Assembly: GCA_028346125.1 (NCBI GenBank)
Contig: JAOMEV010000001.1
Span: 62,001 to 126,000 of the forward strand
Source of the DNA: Bacteriovoracales bacterium
GTDB taxonomy: Bacteria > Bdellovibrionota > Bacteriovoracia > Bacteriovoracales > Bacteriovoracaceae
Length of the DNA: 64,000 nt
Direction of reading: 5' to 3'
Below are positions 1-8,525 of the stretch, one piece after another. The first letter of the stretch is position 1. Each line of letters begins with the position of its first letter. Under the pieces are notes generated by a model. That model did not search any database and had not been told where the DNA came from. It saw only the letters and a list, made by a program, of their open reading frames with translations. The translations under genes and the position numbers were made by a program.

Positions 1-600
1 TAAAATGGGGACATTGTAAAGAATCTTTCCTTTAAGGTTTCTGTCGTCATCAATCAGTCCAAGGACCTTTATCCCGAGTCCAGGGTTATTTCGGATTTCT
101 CTAAGAAGTTGGGCGCCGGCCGTACCTGCACCTATTATAAGGACTTTTTCCAGATTTTCATCCAGATTTCTCCAGGATATGTTATCTGCCCATATACGGT
201 AACCTAAGCGTCCTCCTCCAAGGCAGAGCACAAGAAGGGTCCAATCAATAAAAAAAGAGCTCCTTGGAATGTAGGCGGTTCTATTATAAAGGAAGTGAGT
301 CAAGAGGCCAACAAGTGTTCCCACGGTGGCACCCTTTATAACTCTCAAAAGATCGGGAGTGCTTGAAAACCTCCAAATGCCTCTATAGAGACCTAAAAAA
401 TAAAAACAAACGAGTTGAATAATAGGGACAATAAAGAGATAGAGGAAAAGTGTTTGTTTGTGGGGTATTTCCTGGATATTGAATGAGTCAAACCTGATGG
501 CCAAAGAAAGATAACAGCAGAGCCCTGCAGTTAAAAAGTCGTAAAAGGCAGCAATCGTTGTTTTTTTCCAAGATTCGAGTTCTTTAAGATACTTAACCAT
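1..600 (-). CDS. CapD/WbpM/PglF-type polysaccharide biosynthesis protein, N-terminal part (cut by window edge)
   Basis: The reading frame starts with ATG at 600 and stays open to base 1, giving 200 codons; the C-terminus lies outside the window. The N-terminal half has several hydrophobic segments, including the phrase FYFLGLYRGIWRFSSTPD and then PRSSFFIDW, both typical of the membrane part of the FlaA1/WbpM/CapD family. It is followed by a Rossmann-like segment (VLIIGAGTAGAQLLREI) at about residues 158-174. Family members are inner-membrane UDP-GlcNAc 4,6-dehydratases that feed amino-sugar or legionaminic acid pathways, which suits the neuB/neuD genes just upstream on the same strand. The catalytic dehydratase domain is not visible, so a polyprenyl-glycosylphosphotransferase with a similar N-terminus is not fully excluded. 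A GGAAGG ribosome binding site precedes the start. Confidence 0.75.
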   Translation of the reverse strand, partial: MVKYLKELESWKKTTIAAFYDFLTAGLCCYLSLAIRFDSFNIQEIPHKQTLFLYLFIVPIIQLVCFYFLGLYRGIWRFSSTPDLLRVIKGATVGTLVGLLTHFLYNRTAYIPRSSFFIDWTLLVLCLGGGRLGYRIWADNISWRNLDENLEKVLIIGAGTAGAQLLREIRNNPGLGIKVLGLIDDDRNLKGKILYNVPIL

Positions 601-694
601 AGGCCTTCCAAAAAATAAGGATGACTAAAGTTTAATCTATAAATTCAAAATTGACAGTTTTTAAATGAGTAAATTAGGCCAATGTCTTTTTCTT

Positions 695-1720
695 TTATGA
701 TAATGGAGTTTTTAAAAAGTTGGTGATTTGTTCGTCTTTTACATAATCTTTAGTAGCTTTTTTATTAATAAGGTTTTCCCAAGACATGGGACTGATACCG
801 TTACCAGGTCTCTTTATAGTAAGATTTTTTTCAGTAAAGACTTCACCCTTTTTAATATTTTTTGAAGCAACGATAGACTTTCTTGCAATGAGTAGGTTTT
901 TTAGTTCAGTTTTTGAGGGCTTTTTTAAGGGGCCTCCCAATACTTTTTGAGTTTTCCTTAAAGCATTGACCATATTTTTTAACTCCACAGGGGAAAGGCT
1001 TGCTTTATGATCTGGCCCTTGCATATTTTTATCCAAGGTGAAGTGTTTTTCTATAACACGGGCACCAAGGGCCACAGCTGCGATGGGAACTTCAATTCCT
1101 TCTGTGTGGTCAGAGTATCCAACATTGAGCTTAAAGTTATCTTTAATTGTTTTCATAGCGTTTAAATGGACGTTTTCAAATGGGGTAGGATATTCTGTGC
1201 TGCAATGAAGCATTGTTATCCTTGCTTTATCGACACCCGATTGCAAAAGTACCTGGAGAGCATCCTCGATTTCTTCTAGAGTAGACATACCTGTAGACAA
1301 AATGATTTCTTTTTTAAAACTGGCGATCCTTTTTAAATAAGGAAGGTTCGTAATTTCTCCAGATGGTATCTTAAAAATTTCCAAACCCAATTTGTTCAAA
1401 AAGTCAGCACTTTCCAAATCAAAAGGGCTTGAAAGAAACATAATTCCTTTTTCTTTGGTGTAATTAAAAAGTTCTTCCTGTTCAGAAAAAGTAAGCTCTA
1501 ATTTTTTTATCATTTCAAACTGAGATTCGGTGCTATCAGTTGTTTCTTTTTGGTACTCGGCCTTCTCTGCTGTTTTTGTAACGAGACTTTCCGCTTTAAA
1601 GCTTTGAAATTTTACAGCGTCGGCCTTTGCTTCTACGGCCTTATCGACAAGTTTTTTGGCCAAGTGAAGAGATCCATTGTGATTAACACCTGCCTCGGCA
1701 ATGATAAAAACGTCTTTCAT
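695..1720 (-). CDS. neuB: N-acetylneuraminate/legionaminate synthase (NeuB/LegI family) with SAF domain
   Basis: 341 aa. NeuB-family enzymes condense phosphoenolpyruvate with an N-acylated hexosamine to make a nine-carbon ulosonic acid. Family motifs are visible: EAGVNHNG at the N-terminus, AVKFQSFKAE, the STGMSTLEEI strand, HCSTEYPTP, GYSDHTEG and EKHFTLD. The last 65 residues (from about 276) form an antifreeze-like SAF domain (ARKSIVASKNIKKGE), so the protein is full length. The start overlaps the neuD stop as ATGA, with AGGAGG just upstream inside neuD, which indicates translational coupling. The KFQSFKAESLVTK stretch looks closer to legionaminate/neuraminate synthases than to pseudaminate synthases. 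The exact substrate is inferred. Confidence 0.92.
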   Translation of the reverse strand: MKDVFIIAEAGVNHNGSLHLAKKLVDKAVEAKADAVKFQSFKAESLVTKTAEKAEYQKETTDSTESQFEMIKKLELTFSEQEELFNYTKEKGIMFLSSPFDLESADFLNKLGLEIFKIPSGEITNLPYLKRIASFKKEIILSTGMSTLEEIEDALQVLLQSGVDKARITMLHCSTEYPTPFENVHLNAMKTIKDNFKLNVGYSDHTEGIEVPIAAVALGARVIEKHFTLDKNMQGPDHKASLSPVELKNMVNALRKTQKVLGGPLKKPSKTELKNLLIARKSIVASKNIKKGEVFTEKNLTIKRPGNGISPMSWENLINKKATKDYVKDEQITNFLKTPLS

Positions 1721-2319
1721 AATTCCTCCTGTAAGCTATTCATCATTCTTTCACCAGCGGGAATGACTCTCTTTTTACCAATTGTTATTCCTTGCTTTAA
1801 AACAGCATTGCTCCCTACAAAACTACCTTCAAAGACTTTAGCATCGCCATTAACGATGGCCCCAGTAGCTATATGACAGTGGCTTCCGACGAAAGCATCA
1901 TGCTCAATGAGTGCTTTTGTATTAATAATAGAATTATCCATGACCTTGGCATTAGCATTAATAATTGCGTCGTGCATAACTATTGTACCTTCACCAATCT
2001 GGGCGTGTGGAGAGACGTAGGCCCTTGGAGAAATAATTTTTGGAAAGTGTGCCCCCATATATTGGAGTTTTTGAAAAGTATTTATTCTTAAGGAGGGGTC
2101 TTTAATTTGTCCGAGGGAGATAAAAACATTTTTGTATTTTGAAACTAAGGACTCCAAATCTTTATCTCTATATTGAATCGTATACCCAAGAATTTTTTTT
2201 CCGATGTTTTCTGGCAAGTCAACAATGGCCTTTATTTTAAATTTATTTTCGAGTTCAATAACGTCAATACAAGAGCGGCAATGTCCTCCTCCGCCAATTA
2301 AAATCAAATTGTTTTTCAT
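1717..2319 (-). CDS. neuD: NeuD-family sugar O-/N-acyltransferase
   Basis: 200 aa. The N-terminal nucleotide-binding-like strand LILIGGGGHCRSCIDVIE and the C-terminal left-handed beta-helix hexapeptide repeats (from about residue 105: ISPRAYVSPHAQIGEGTIV, then ANAKVMDNSII, TGAIVNGDAKV) match the NeuD/PglD sialic acid or bacillosamine acetyltransferase family. It is expected to transfer acetyl from acetyl-CoA to an amino or hydroxyl group of the sugar handled by the adjacent synthase. Its stop overlaps the neuB start, so the two are co-translated. Whether the acceptor is a UDP-4-amino sugar (PglD-like) or the free sialic acid (NeuD-like) cannot be read from the sequence. Confidence 0.85.
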   Translation of the reverse strand: MKNNLILIGGGGHCRSCIDVIELENKFKIKAIVDLPENIGKKILGYTIQYRDKDLESLVSKYKNVFISLGQIKDPSLRINTFQKLQYMGAHFPKIISPRAYVSPHAQIGEGTIVMHDAIINANAKVMDNSIINTKALIEHDAFVGSHCHIATGAIVNGDAKVFEGSFVGSNAVLKQGITIGKKRVIPAGERMMNSLQEEL

Positions 2320-2359
2320 AGATAATGGCCCATTGGAATATCTTTTTTCTAGAGAAATA

Positions 2360-3595
2360 TCATAAGCTCGTGTTGTCGGATAGGGGTTTGTTATTAATAA
2401 AGTCGTAATAGTTTTGTGCCATGACTTTAGAAGTATAATATGAATGATATTTTATAGTACCGTTTGAGGATATCGTTTTTCTGAGCTCTTTTGACTCTAG
2501 TAGTTTATTGATGGAGTATGTTAATTTCTGAACATTCCCGGCCTCAAAAAGAATCCCATCTTTTTCATTTTCAATAAGTTCTGGCATGCCTCCAATGTTG
2601 GAAGCAATAATGGGCTTTCCAAAGGCCATGGCCTCTACAATGATTCGTCCAAAACTTTCAAAGTTTTTTGATGGCATGACAACAACGTCCAAAAATTTGT
2701 AGGCCTCCCCAATATTTTTCATAAATTCAAACCAAACAATGGAATGAGAAATATTGAGCTTCTTGGCAAGGTTAACAAGCTTTTTCTTGTCTCCGCTTTT
2801 GCTTGATGCGAAAACAAAGAGTTTCGCCTTTGGGTATTTGGTAATAATACTGGCCCACGCTTGAAATAATGTATCATGCCCTTTTCTTTCCTCGAGGTTT
2901 CCTATAATACCAACTTTATATTCGATAGAACTGAAGCTGGAAAAGGCATTTGACTGATAAGCGATTATTTTGTTTTCTATATTGATACCGTTATAAATTC
3001 TCTGGAGCATTGTTTCTTTAATATTGGCCTTTTCTTGAAGGCAATCTTTTAGTGAATTTGAAACCGTAATAATTTTGACAAGAGTTTTTTCAGAAAACCA
3101 TTTAAAAAAACGAATTCTTCTGCAGGTTTCATAGGTTTTTAAGGGGTAGTTTCTAACAATCATATACCTTTTTTTTATTCCTTTTAAAGTGGCCCAAAAT
3201 GCCATAATAAAATTGGAGAGTCCTCCAGGGTAACCACCATTATTTAAAATGAGGACATCACAATTTTTTTTTGAAATAAGGAAAAAAGAAGAGAGAAGAG
3301 AAAGTGGGCCGGCCAAAAGCCAAAGAGGAATTTTTCCACTTTGGCCGAACTTTTGGACAGTGAATTCAAAAGGTTTAAAGGTTCTTAGGTGAAGAACTCT
3401 TTCCATAAAGCTTTTATAGGTTTTAACTTCGGCCCTTCCTTTTGTTTTTTCTTTTACAAGGTTTAGTCCCTCATGGGTTTCATTTATATAGATTAGGAAG
3501 GAGTCATTTTTGTCAGGCCATGATTCTACAAGGTCAATAAGCGACCAATCTGCACCTCCAGAAGTGTAGCACTCATTCCAAACTAAAATTTTCAT
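2360..3595 (-). CDS. GT4-family glycosyltransferase
   Basis: 411 aa GT-B glycosyltransferase. The C-terminal donor-binding domain carries the GT4 signature around residues 315-350, including the E-x7-E motif: FESFGRIIVEAMAFGKPIIA, then SNIGGMPELI. The N-terminal domain begins KILVWNECYTSGGADWSL. It should add one sugar from a nucleotide-sugar donor to a lipid-linked glycan at the cytoplasmic face of the inner membrane. The start overlaps the stop of the upstream asparagine-synthetase-like gene by 4 bases, placing it in the same minus-strand operon. Donor and acceptor are unknown. Confidence 0.88.
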   Translation of the reverse strand: MKILVWNECYTSGGADWSLIDLVESWPDKNDSFLIYINETHEGLNLVKEKTKGRAEVKTYKSFMERVLHLRTFKPFEFTVQKFGQSGKIPLWLLAGPLSLLSSFFLISKKNCDVLILNNGGYPGGLSNFIMAFWATLKGIKKRYMIVRNYPLKTYETCRRIRFFKWFSEKTLVKIITVSNSLKDCLQEKANIKETMLQRIYNGINIENKIIAYQSNAFSSFSSIEYKVGIIGNLEERKGHDTLFQAWASIITKYPKAKLFVFASSKSGDKKKLVNLAKKLNISHSIVWFEFMKNIGEAYKFLDVVVMPSKNFESFGRIIVEAMAFGKPIIASNIGGMPELIENEKDGILFEAGNVQKLTYSINKLLESKELRKTISSNGTIKYHSYYTSKVMAQNYYDFINNKPLSDNTSL

Positions 3596-5490
3596 AAGGT
3601 TATATTATCCTTCTTTACTTCGAACCAGTTTTCAAAATTTACAAGAGTCCAAAGAAAATGTTTAAGTTTTGTTTCTTCATTCTTTGATTCCTTTAGGGCC
3701 TGGTCAAAAAGGTTAAGGACTTTTTTGGAATCGAAGTAGTTTTTATAAAAGGCCTTTTGTTGATTGAGTTTATCAAAAACATAATCTTTATAGTATTGGC
3801 CTATAAAAGCATAGGCCGGTACGGGAAAGCCTAACTTTTTTCTTGTAATGATTTCATGAGGAAGTTTTCCTTTACAGTACCTCCTAAGAAGAATTTTAGA
3901 TTCAAGTTTTTTTCCTTGAAAGCCGATTTTATATTTTCCAGGGGTTTTAAATAGAAACTCTGCCAATTGATGATCAAGAAAAGGGCATCGTACTTCTAAA
4001 GAAGAACTCATAGAGATTTTATCAGACTTCATGAGAACGTCTTCAATAAGCCAATCTCTACTAATAACATGAAGAACTTGATTGAGTACATCTTGGTCTT
4101 TATGCTCTTTGTATATTTCTTCAAGGAAGCGCACAGAATCCTTAAATTCGTTTTGTCCGTGGGGAGTCAAACCGAGTTTATTTTTTTGATCCATTTGAAA
4201 TGTAATATTATAATTCATCTCTTTTGCTAGAGAGTTTAAAGGAACTTTGAGGTAGTCCCAATTTTTTTTTGGAAAAAAAGTTTTTCCTGCAGAAAGTGCC
4301 AACTTTTTAAGAAGAGGATGCTGAAGCATCTCAAAAACTTTCACCATTTTGTAAAAGTGATGAAGTCCATACCCAGCAAGAATTTCATCACTTCCTTCTC
4401 CAGAAAGCACAACTTTTACTTCTTGTGAAGCAAGGTCACATACCTTTTTAAATGGGATTGTTGAAAGGTCAGAAAGTGGCTCATCAATTATTTTTCCCAG
4501 GCCCTCAACTTCATCTATAAATTGAGACTCTGAAATTTCGACTGTTTTTAGTTCTGAATTAACTGATTGGGCCATCATTTGAGCGTATTTGAGTTCGTTA
4601 TAGTTTTCTCCTACATCAAAAAAGACATGATAAGATTTAATTGGTTTGACCTTGGAAGCTTCATGAAGAACGGCACAAGAATCAAGTCCTCCACTTAAAA
4701 CGACTCCGACTTCCACATCTGAGGATACAAACCTTTTGGTAACTGCTGGGCCAAAAAGTTGGCCAAAATTCTTTTGAACTATGGATCTTTTTGGCGAGTC
4801 TTTTTCTTGCTTAGGGATACTCCAATATTTTTTGATTTCAATATTTTGATTTTTGATAAATGTAAAATGGGCAGGAGGTATTTTTTTTATAGATTTAAAA
4901 ATTGTTTGTTCGCCTGGAATATACCGATAGGTGAGAAAGTCCCAATAGGATTGGCCATCAATATCAAGCTTTTTATCAATACTTTTAAGAATACTATCGA
5001 CTTCTGAAGAAAAGATTAGTTTCTCTGAATCCTGATAGTAATAAAGTGGCTTTTTACCAAATCTATCTCTGGCCAAAAAAAGCTCATGATCTTTTGAGTT
5101 GTAGATGGCAATAGCGAACATGCCTTCTAGTTCATCGAGAATGGAAGGTCCTTTTTTTAAAAACCCTTTAAAAACGACTTCAGTATCAGAGGAAGTTTGA
5201 AATTTAATCCCTTGGTTTTCAAGTTTTCGCTTTATTGCTTTGTAATTGTAAATTTCACCATTATAGACGATAGCATATTGTTTTTGGTCGTCCCACAAAG
5301 GCTGCTGACCGCTTTTAAGATCAATGATGCTCAAGCGTTTCATCCCTATGGCCGCACGATCAAAAAAGGCATGGCCTTGGTCATCAGGTCCTCTATGGTG
5401 GATACGGTTTGTCAATTTGGGGAGAAGGTTTTTGAGAGTTTCTTTTTGTCTAGTTTCTTTAAAGTAAAAGACGCCTGAGATACCACACAT
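3592..5490 (-). CDS. AsnB-like glutamine-dependent amidotransferase (first copy)
   Basis: 632 aa. The N-terminal Ntn glutaminase domain starts MCGISGVFYF with the catalytic Cys2. The C-terminal ATP-pyrophosphatase domain has the PP-loop SGGLDS near residue 265 and the GEGSDEILAGY motif. Family members make asparagine, but copies inside polysaccharide loci (for example WbpS and WbtH) amidate uronic-acid sugars. The paralogue at 6513-8360, the interleaved glycosyltransferases and the heparinase-like gene favour glycan amidation here. It overlaps the downstream GT4 gene by 4 bases. No strong ribosome binding site is seen before the start. Confidence 0.9.
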   Translation of the reverse strand: MCGISGVFYFKETRQKETLKNLLPKLTNRIHHRGPDDQGHAFFDRAAIGMKRLSIIDLKSGQQPLWDDQKQYAIVYNGEIYNYKAIKRKLENQGIKFQTSSDTEVVFKGFLKKGPSILDELEGMFAIAIYNSKDHELFLARDRFGKKPLYYYQDSEKLIFSSEVDSILKSIDKKLDIDGQSYWDFLTYRYIPGEQTIFKSIKKIPPAHFTFIKNQNIEIKKYWSIPKQEKDSPKRSIVQKNFGQLFGPAVTKRFVSSDVEVGVVLSGGLDSCAVLHEASKVKPIKSYHVFFDVGENYNELKYAQMMAQSVNSELKTVEISESQFIDEVEGLGKIIDEPLSDLSTIPFKKVCDLASQEVKVVLSGEGSDEILAGYGLHHFYKMVKVFEMLQHPLLKKLALSAGKTFFPKKNWDYLKVPLNSLAKEMNYNITFQMDQKNKLGLTPHGQNEFKDSVRFLEEIYKEHKDQDVLNQVLHVISRDWLIEDVLMKSDKISMSSSLEVRCPFLDHQLAEFLFKTPGKYKIGFQGKKLESKILLRRYCKGKLPHEIITRKKLGFPVPAYAFIGQYYKDYVFDKLNQQKAFYKNYFDSKKVLNLFDQALKESKNEETKLKHFLWTLVNFENWFEVKKDNITL

Positions 5491-5611
5491 ATTGAAAAAC
5501 CACCCTAGATAGACATTTATAATCGCGTCAAAATATTATGATGAAAACCTATAAAGTACAAGGCTTTTTAGTTTTTCAATAAAATAGTTGCATGCGATAG
5601 GATGGGGACGC

Positions 5612-6526
5612 TTAGCTCATAAAATATCTGCGGTAGAGGCCCTTTAGAACTTTAATGGGCCAATCAAATCGGGGCCAGAGAAGTTGTCCCATCAAGAAAA
5701 ACCTTATACCACTGAAAAATTGCTTTCGGAAAAGGAGTTGGCGTCCTGCGACTGAATATGCTAGCCCTTTATAGCGAAGCGTTTCTAATAAGGGTGACCT
5801 AGAGTACTCTTGTATTCCTTCTTTGTATTTTTGAGCAATTATAAGCATACACCGGAGTCTTTTTAAAGGATTTGAGCTTATACTTCCTTCTCTAACGATA
5901 TATTCGCCTAAAGGTTTCTCCATATGATAAATTTTGAAATCTCTTAGTTGGGCCAACCTTAACCAAAGGTCAAAATCTTGGGCAGAGGGTAGATTTTTGT
6001 CAAAGCCTCCAACTTTAAGAAAAGTTTTCTTTTTTAAGGTTGTCGCTGAAGGGGAAAGAGAATTCGAGCGTAGAAGAGATATAAACGGATGAAGGTTTTT
6101 TAGGTGTTTTTTCTTATGATCAAGTAAGGTTTTTTTATTACCGTCAATCATATATTCATGGTGGCATACGAGGTCAAACTGTTTTTTTTCGATAACTTCT
6201 GAAGTTAGTTGAAGCTTGTTTTCTTTCCATAGGTCATCTGAGTCGAGAAAAGAAATCCATTCTCCACTGGACTTGGCAACACCTTTATTTCGGTTTTCTC
6301 CAGGCCCAGAATGCTTATTTTGCAAAATGGTAAGTTTTATTTGAGGGAACTTTGTGTGAAGGTTTTTAACCTTCTTGATTGTTTGATCACTTGACCCATC
6401 GTCAGACACGATAACTTCGAAGTTTTGATAGGTTTGTTTAAAAACTGAAAGGAGGGTTTCTTCAATGAAATTTTCAGAATTGAAAGTGGGAATGATAACT
6501 GAAATAAAAGGATTAGTTGATTTCAA
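5612..6526 (-). CDS. GT2-family glycosyltransferase
   Basis: 304 aa GT-A enzyme. The N-terminus has the GT2 fold signature FISVIIPTFNSENFIEETLL, a DDGSSD nucleotide-binding motif and the metal-binding DSDD (FLDSDDLWKENK), followed by the acceptor-side SAQDFDLWLRLA region. The start codon is TTG at 6526, inside the end of the upstream asnB-like gene (15-base overlap), so the two are coupled. There is one short hydrophobic stretch near the C-terminus but no clear membrane anchor. It probably adds one residue of the repeat unit; donor unknown. Confidence 0.9.
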   Translation of the reverse strand: MKSTNPFISVIIPTFNSENFIEETLLSVFKQTYQNFEVIVSDDGSSDQTIKKVKNLHTKFPQIKLTILQNKHSGPGENRNKGVAKSSGEWISFLDSDDLWKENKLQLTSEVIEKKQFDLVCHHEYMIDGNKKTLLDHKKKHLKNLHPFISLLRSNSLSPSATTLKKKTFLKVGGFDKNLPSAQDFDLWLRLAQLRDFKIYHMEKPLGEYIVREGSISSNPLKRLRCMLIIAQKYKEGIQEYSRSPLLETLRYKGLAYSVAGRQLLFRKQFFSGIRFFLMGQLLWPRFDWPIKVLKGLYRRYFMS

Positions 6527-8360
6527 GTTCTTCTCCTTCCATATGTCTTAGGGACCAAAGATTAAAAATAAAAAGAGCAAAGATCAGTTGGGAAACCCCA
6601 GGGTTTAAATCGTTATCCTTTATTTTTGAAATGAGACTGGTATTTAAGTTTTCTTTAAGGAAAAAAGAAGGTCGAAAAGAAAAGTTCTTTTGAATAACTT
6701 TTAGAAGACCATTTTTCATCCAGTGGTGAATTGGGCCAGCAAAGCCTTTCTTCTTTTGATTAAAGAGTTCCTGGGGGAGATAAGGTCTCATACTTTCTTT
6801 GAGAACAGGTTTTAATTGTTTCTTGTGAAAAAGAATATCTTGGGGGAGAGTAAAGCAAGTTTCGACAAGGTTGTGATCTAAAAATGGAGTTCTTCCTTCA
6901 ATGGATGCACCCATAGTTGTTTTGTCGAGGAGGGATAGGATATTTCCCGGAAGATAGTGTCCAAGATCAAGCTCCATGAGCTTTTTTGGCGTAGAGATAT
7001 CAACAACAGCGCTATAATCCTCACGAATTGTTTGAAAGAGAGGCCCTAGCGAACCCTTGTAAAAGCGTTTTAGCAAGGAGTGATCAATATTCGCGATATG
7101 AGAAAAAAACTGGTAGGCGGGGTATTGAATAAGATGTGCCCTTCTTGGGTCGACCCTTTTTAAGGTTTGGGAAAGAACTTTTCTTAGTAATAGAGGGGTC
7201 TTTTCTAGAACTTTTTCTTTCAGTCCAAGGGGTAGATAACGGTTATAGCCTCCGAGTACTTCATCTCCTCCTGTACCATTTAGAATAACTTTCACTCCTT
7301 GGGACAGGGCCTCTTGAGAGAGAATAAATGAAGGGATAAGTGCCGAGTCGAATTGGGGCTCGTCCATTTTATCGATCAGCTCTGGTAAAATTTTTATGAC
7401 GTCATCTAGAGTGATGAGTTTTTCAAAATGTTGAGTGCTGTATTTCTTTGAGACTAACCTGGCAAGGCCGAGTTCATTTTCTCCACCTTCAAAACCCACA
7501 GAAAAAGTATGATGGCCTTTCGGGTTATTATTGGCCATTAAGGCAACTATGGAGGAACTATCAATTCCACCTGATAGAAAGCTCCCTACGGGAACATCGC
7601 TTCTCATTCGCAGTTTTACAGCATGATTGAGTTTTTCTCTGACTAAATCTTTGTAGTCGTTGAAGTGATTAAACTGACGATGAGTTTTATTTTTTATTTT
7701 CCAATAATTAATTTTTTCAACCTTCTCATTATGAAATTTATAATAGTATCCAGGACTGACTTTATGAATATCCTGATAGATCGTAGAAGGGTGATTTATA
7801 TAGGAAAGACCTAAATACTTTAAGAAAGATGATTGAGATACAGAAGGATTTTTTTTTAGAACCTGGATAATTGAGTTGAGGTTTGAAGAAAAGATAAAAC
7901 GGTCAGGAGTCTGTTTGAAGTAAAGAGGTTTGATACCAAGTCGATCTCTGGCCAAAATAAGAGTTTCTTTTTTCAAATCGTAGAGTGCTAGAGCAAACAT
8001 GCCATTGAGATGGGTTAAAAAACCTTCTTTATATTCTTGGTAAAGGTGGGCGACAACCTCTGAATCACTTTTTGTTTTAAATTTGTGACCTAGCTTAATG
8101 AGCTTTTCTTTCAGCTCTATATAATTGTAGATTTCGCCATTGATAATGAGGGTAACAGTTCTATCTTCATTGAAGACAGGCTGGTTTCCACCATCAATAT
8201 CTATGATGGCGAGACGCCTCATGGCGAGACCTACATTTTTATGAAAGTAAAGGCCATCACTATCAGGGCCTCTGTGGATCATGGCCTGATTCATCTTGAG
8301 AAGCTCTGCTTCTTTTATAGGTTCATTTTTTAAACTAAGGATTCCATTTATTCCACACAT
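6513..8360 (-). CDS. AsnB-like glutamine-dependent amidotransferase (second copy)
   Basis: 615 aa, same architecture as the copy at 3592-5490: MCGINGILSL with Cys2 of the glutaminase domain, then the synthetase PP-loop SGGIDSSS near residue 264 and the NGTGGDEVLGGYNRY motif. The two copies are clearly diverged, so this is not a recent duplication. It is the first gene of the minus-strand operon that runs to the left edge, so it is probably read from a promoter in the divergent region 8361-8525. Two such enzymes in one operon suggest two amidated uronic-acid residues or two amidation positions; this is inference. Confidence 0.9.
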   Translation of the reverse strand: MCGINGILSLKNEPIKEAELLKMNQAMIHRGPDSDGLYFHKNVGLAMRRLAIIDIDGGNQPVFNEDRTVTLIINGEIYNYIELKEKLIKLGHKFKTKSDSEVVAHLYQEYKEGFLTHLNGMFALALYDLKKETLILARDRLGIKPLYFKQTPDRFIFSSNLNSIIQVLKKNPSVSQSSFLKYLGLSYINHPSTIYQDIHKVSPGYYYKFHNEKVEKINYWKIKNKTHRQFNHFNDYKDLVREKLNHAVKLRMRSDVPVGSFLSGGIDSSSIVALMANNNPKGHHTFSVGFEGGENELGLARLVSKKYSTQHFEKLITLDDVIKILPELIDKMDEPQFDSALIPSFILSQEALSQGVKVILNGTGGDEVLGGYNRYLPLGLKEKVLEKTPLLLRKVLSQTLKRVDPRRAHLIQYPAYQFFSHIANIDHSLLKRFYKGSLGPLFQTIREDYSAVVDISTPKKLMELDLGHYLPGNILSLLDKTTMGASIEGRTPFLDHNLVETCFTLPQDILFHKKQLKPVLKESMRPYLPQELFNQKKKGFAGPIHHWMKNGLLKVIQKNFSFRPSFFLKENLNTSLISKIKDNDLNPGVSQLIFALFIFNLWSLRHMEGEELEIN

Positions 8361-8436
8361 AACGAAACTCTTTTAGAGCGACTAGCTTTGATATAGGGTT
8401 CTAGACGGTCCTTGAAAAGGTTGGAACGACCATAAT

Positions 8437-8470
8437 TTAACAACTTGAATCAATCGAGTCAACTTGTTAA
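8437..8470. promoter_or_regulatory. Inverted repeat in the divergent asnB / heparinase promoter region
   Basis: Arms TTAACAACTTGA (8437-8448) and TCAACTTGTTAA (8459-8470) are complementary at 11 of 12 positions with a 10-base centre. The dyad lies between two divergently read operons, about 55 bases before the likely TTG start of the heparinase-like gene. The position suits an operator or a leader hairpin. There is no T-tract to suggest a terminator. Confidence 0.4.
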
Positions 8471-8525
8471 GGGAGTGATCTTGTGAGAGTGTTTTTATTG
8501 TAAGTTGGTCTCAGGGAGTTTTTAT

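Noticed and set aside
3592-8360. Housekeeping asparagine synthetases
   Set aside because: Two diverged copies interleaved with glycosyltransferases in one operon fit sugar amidation better than asparagine supply.
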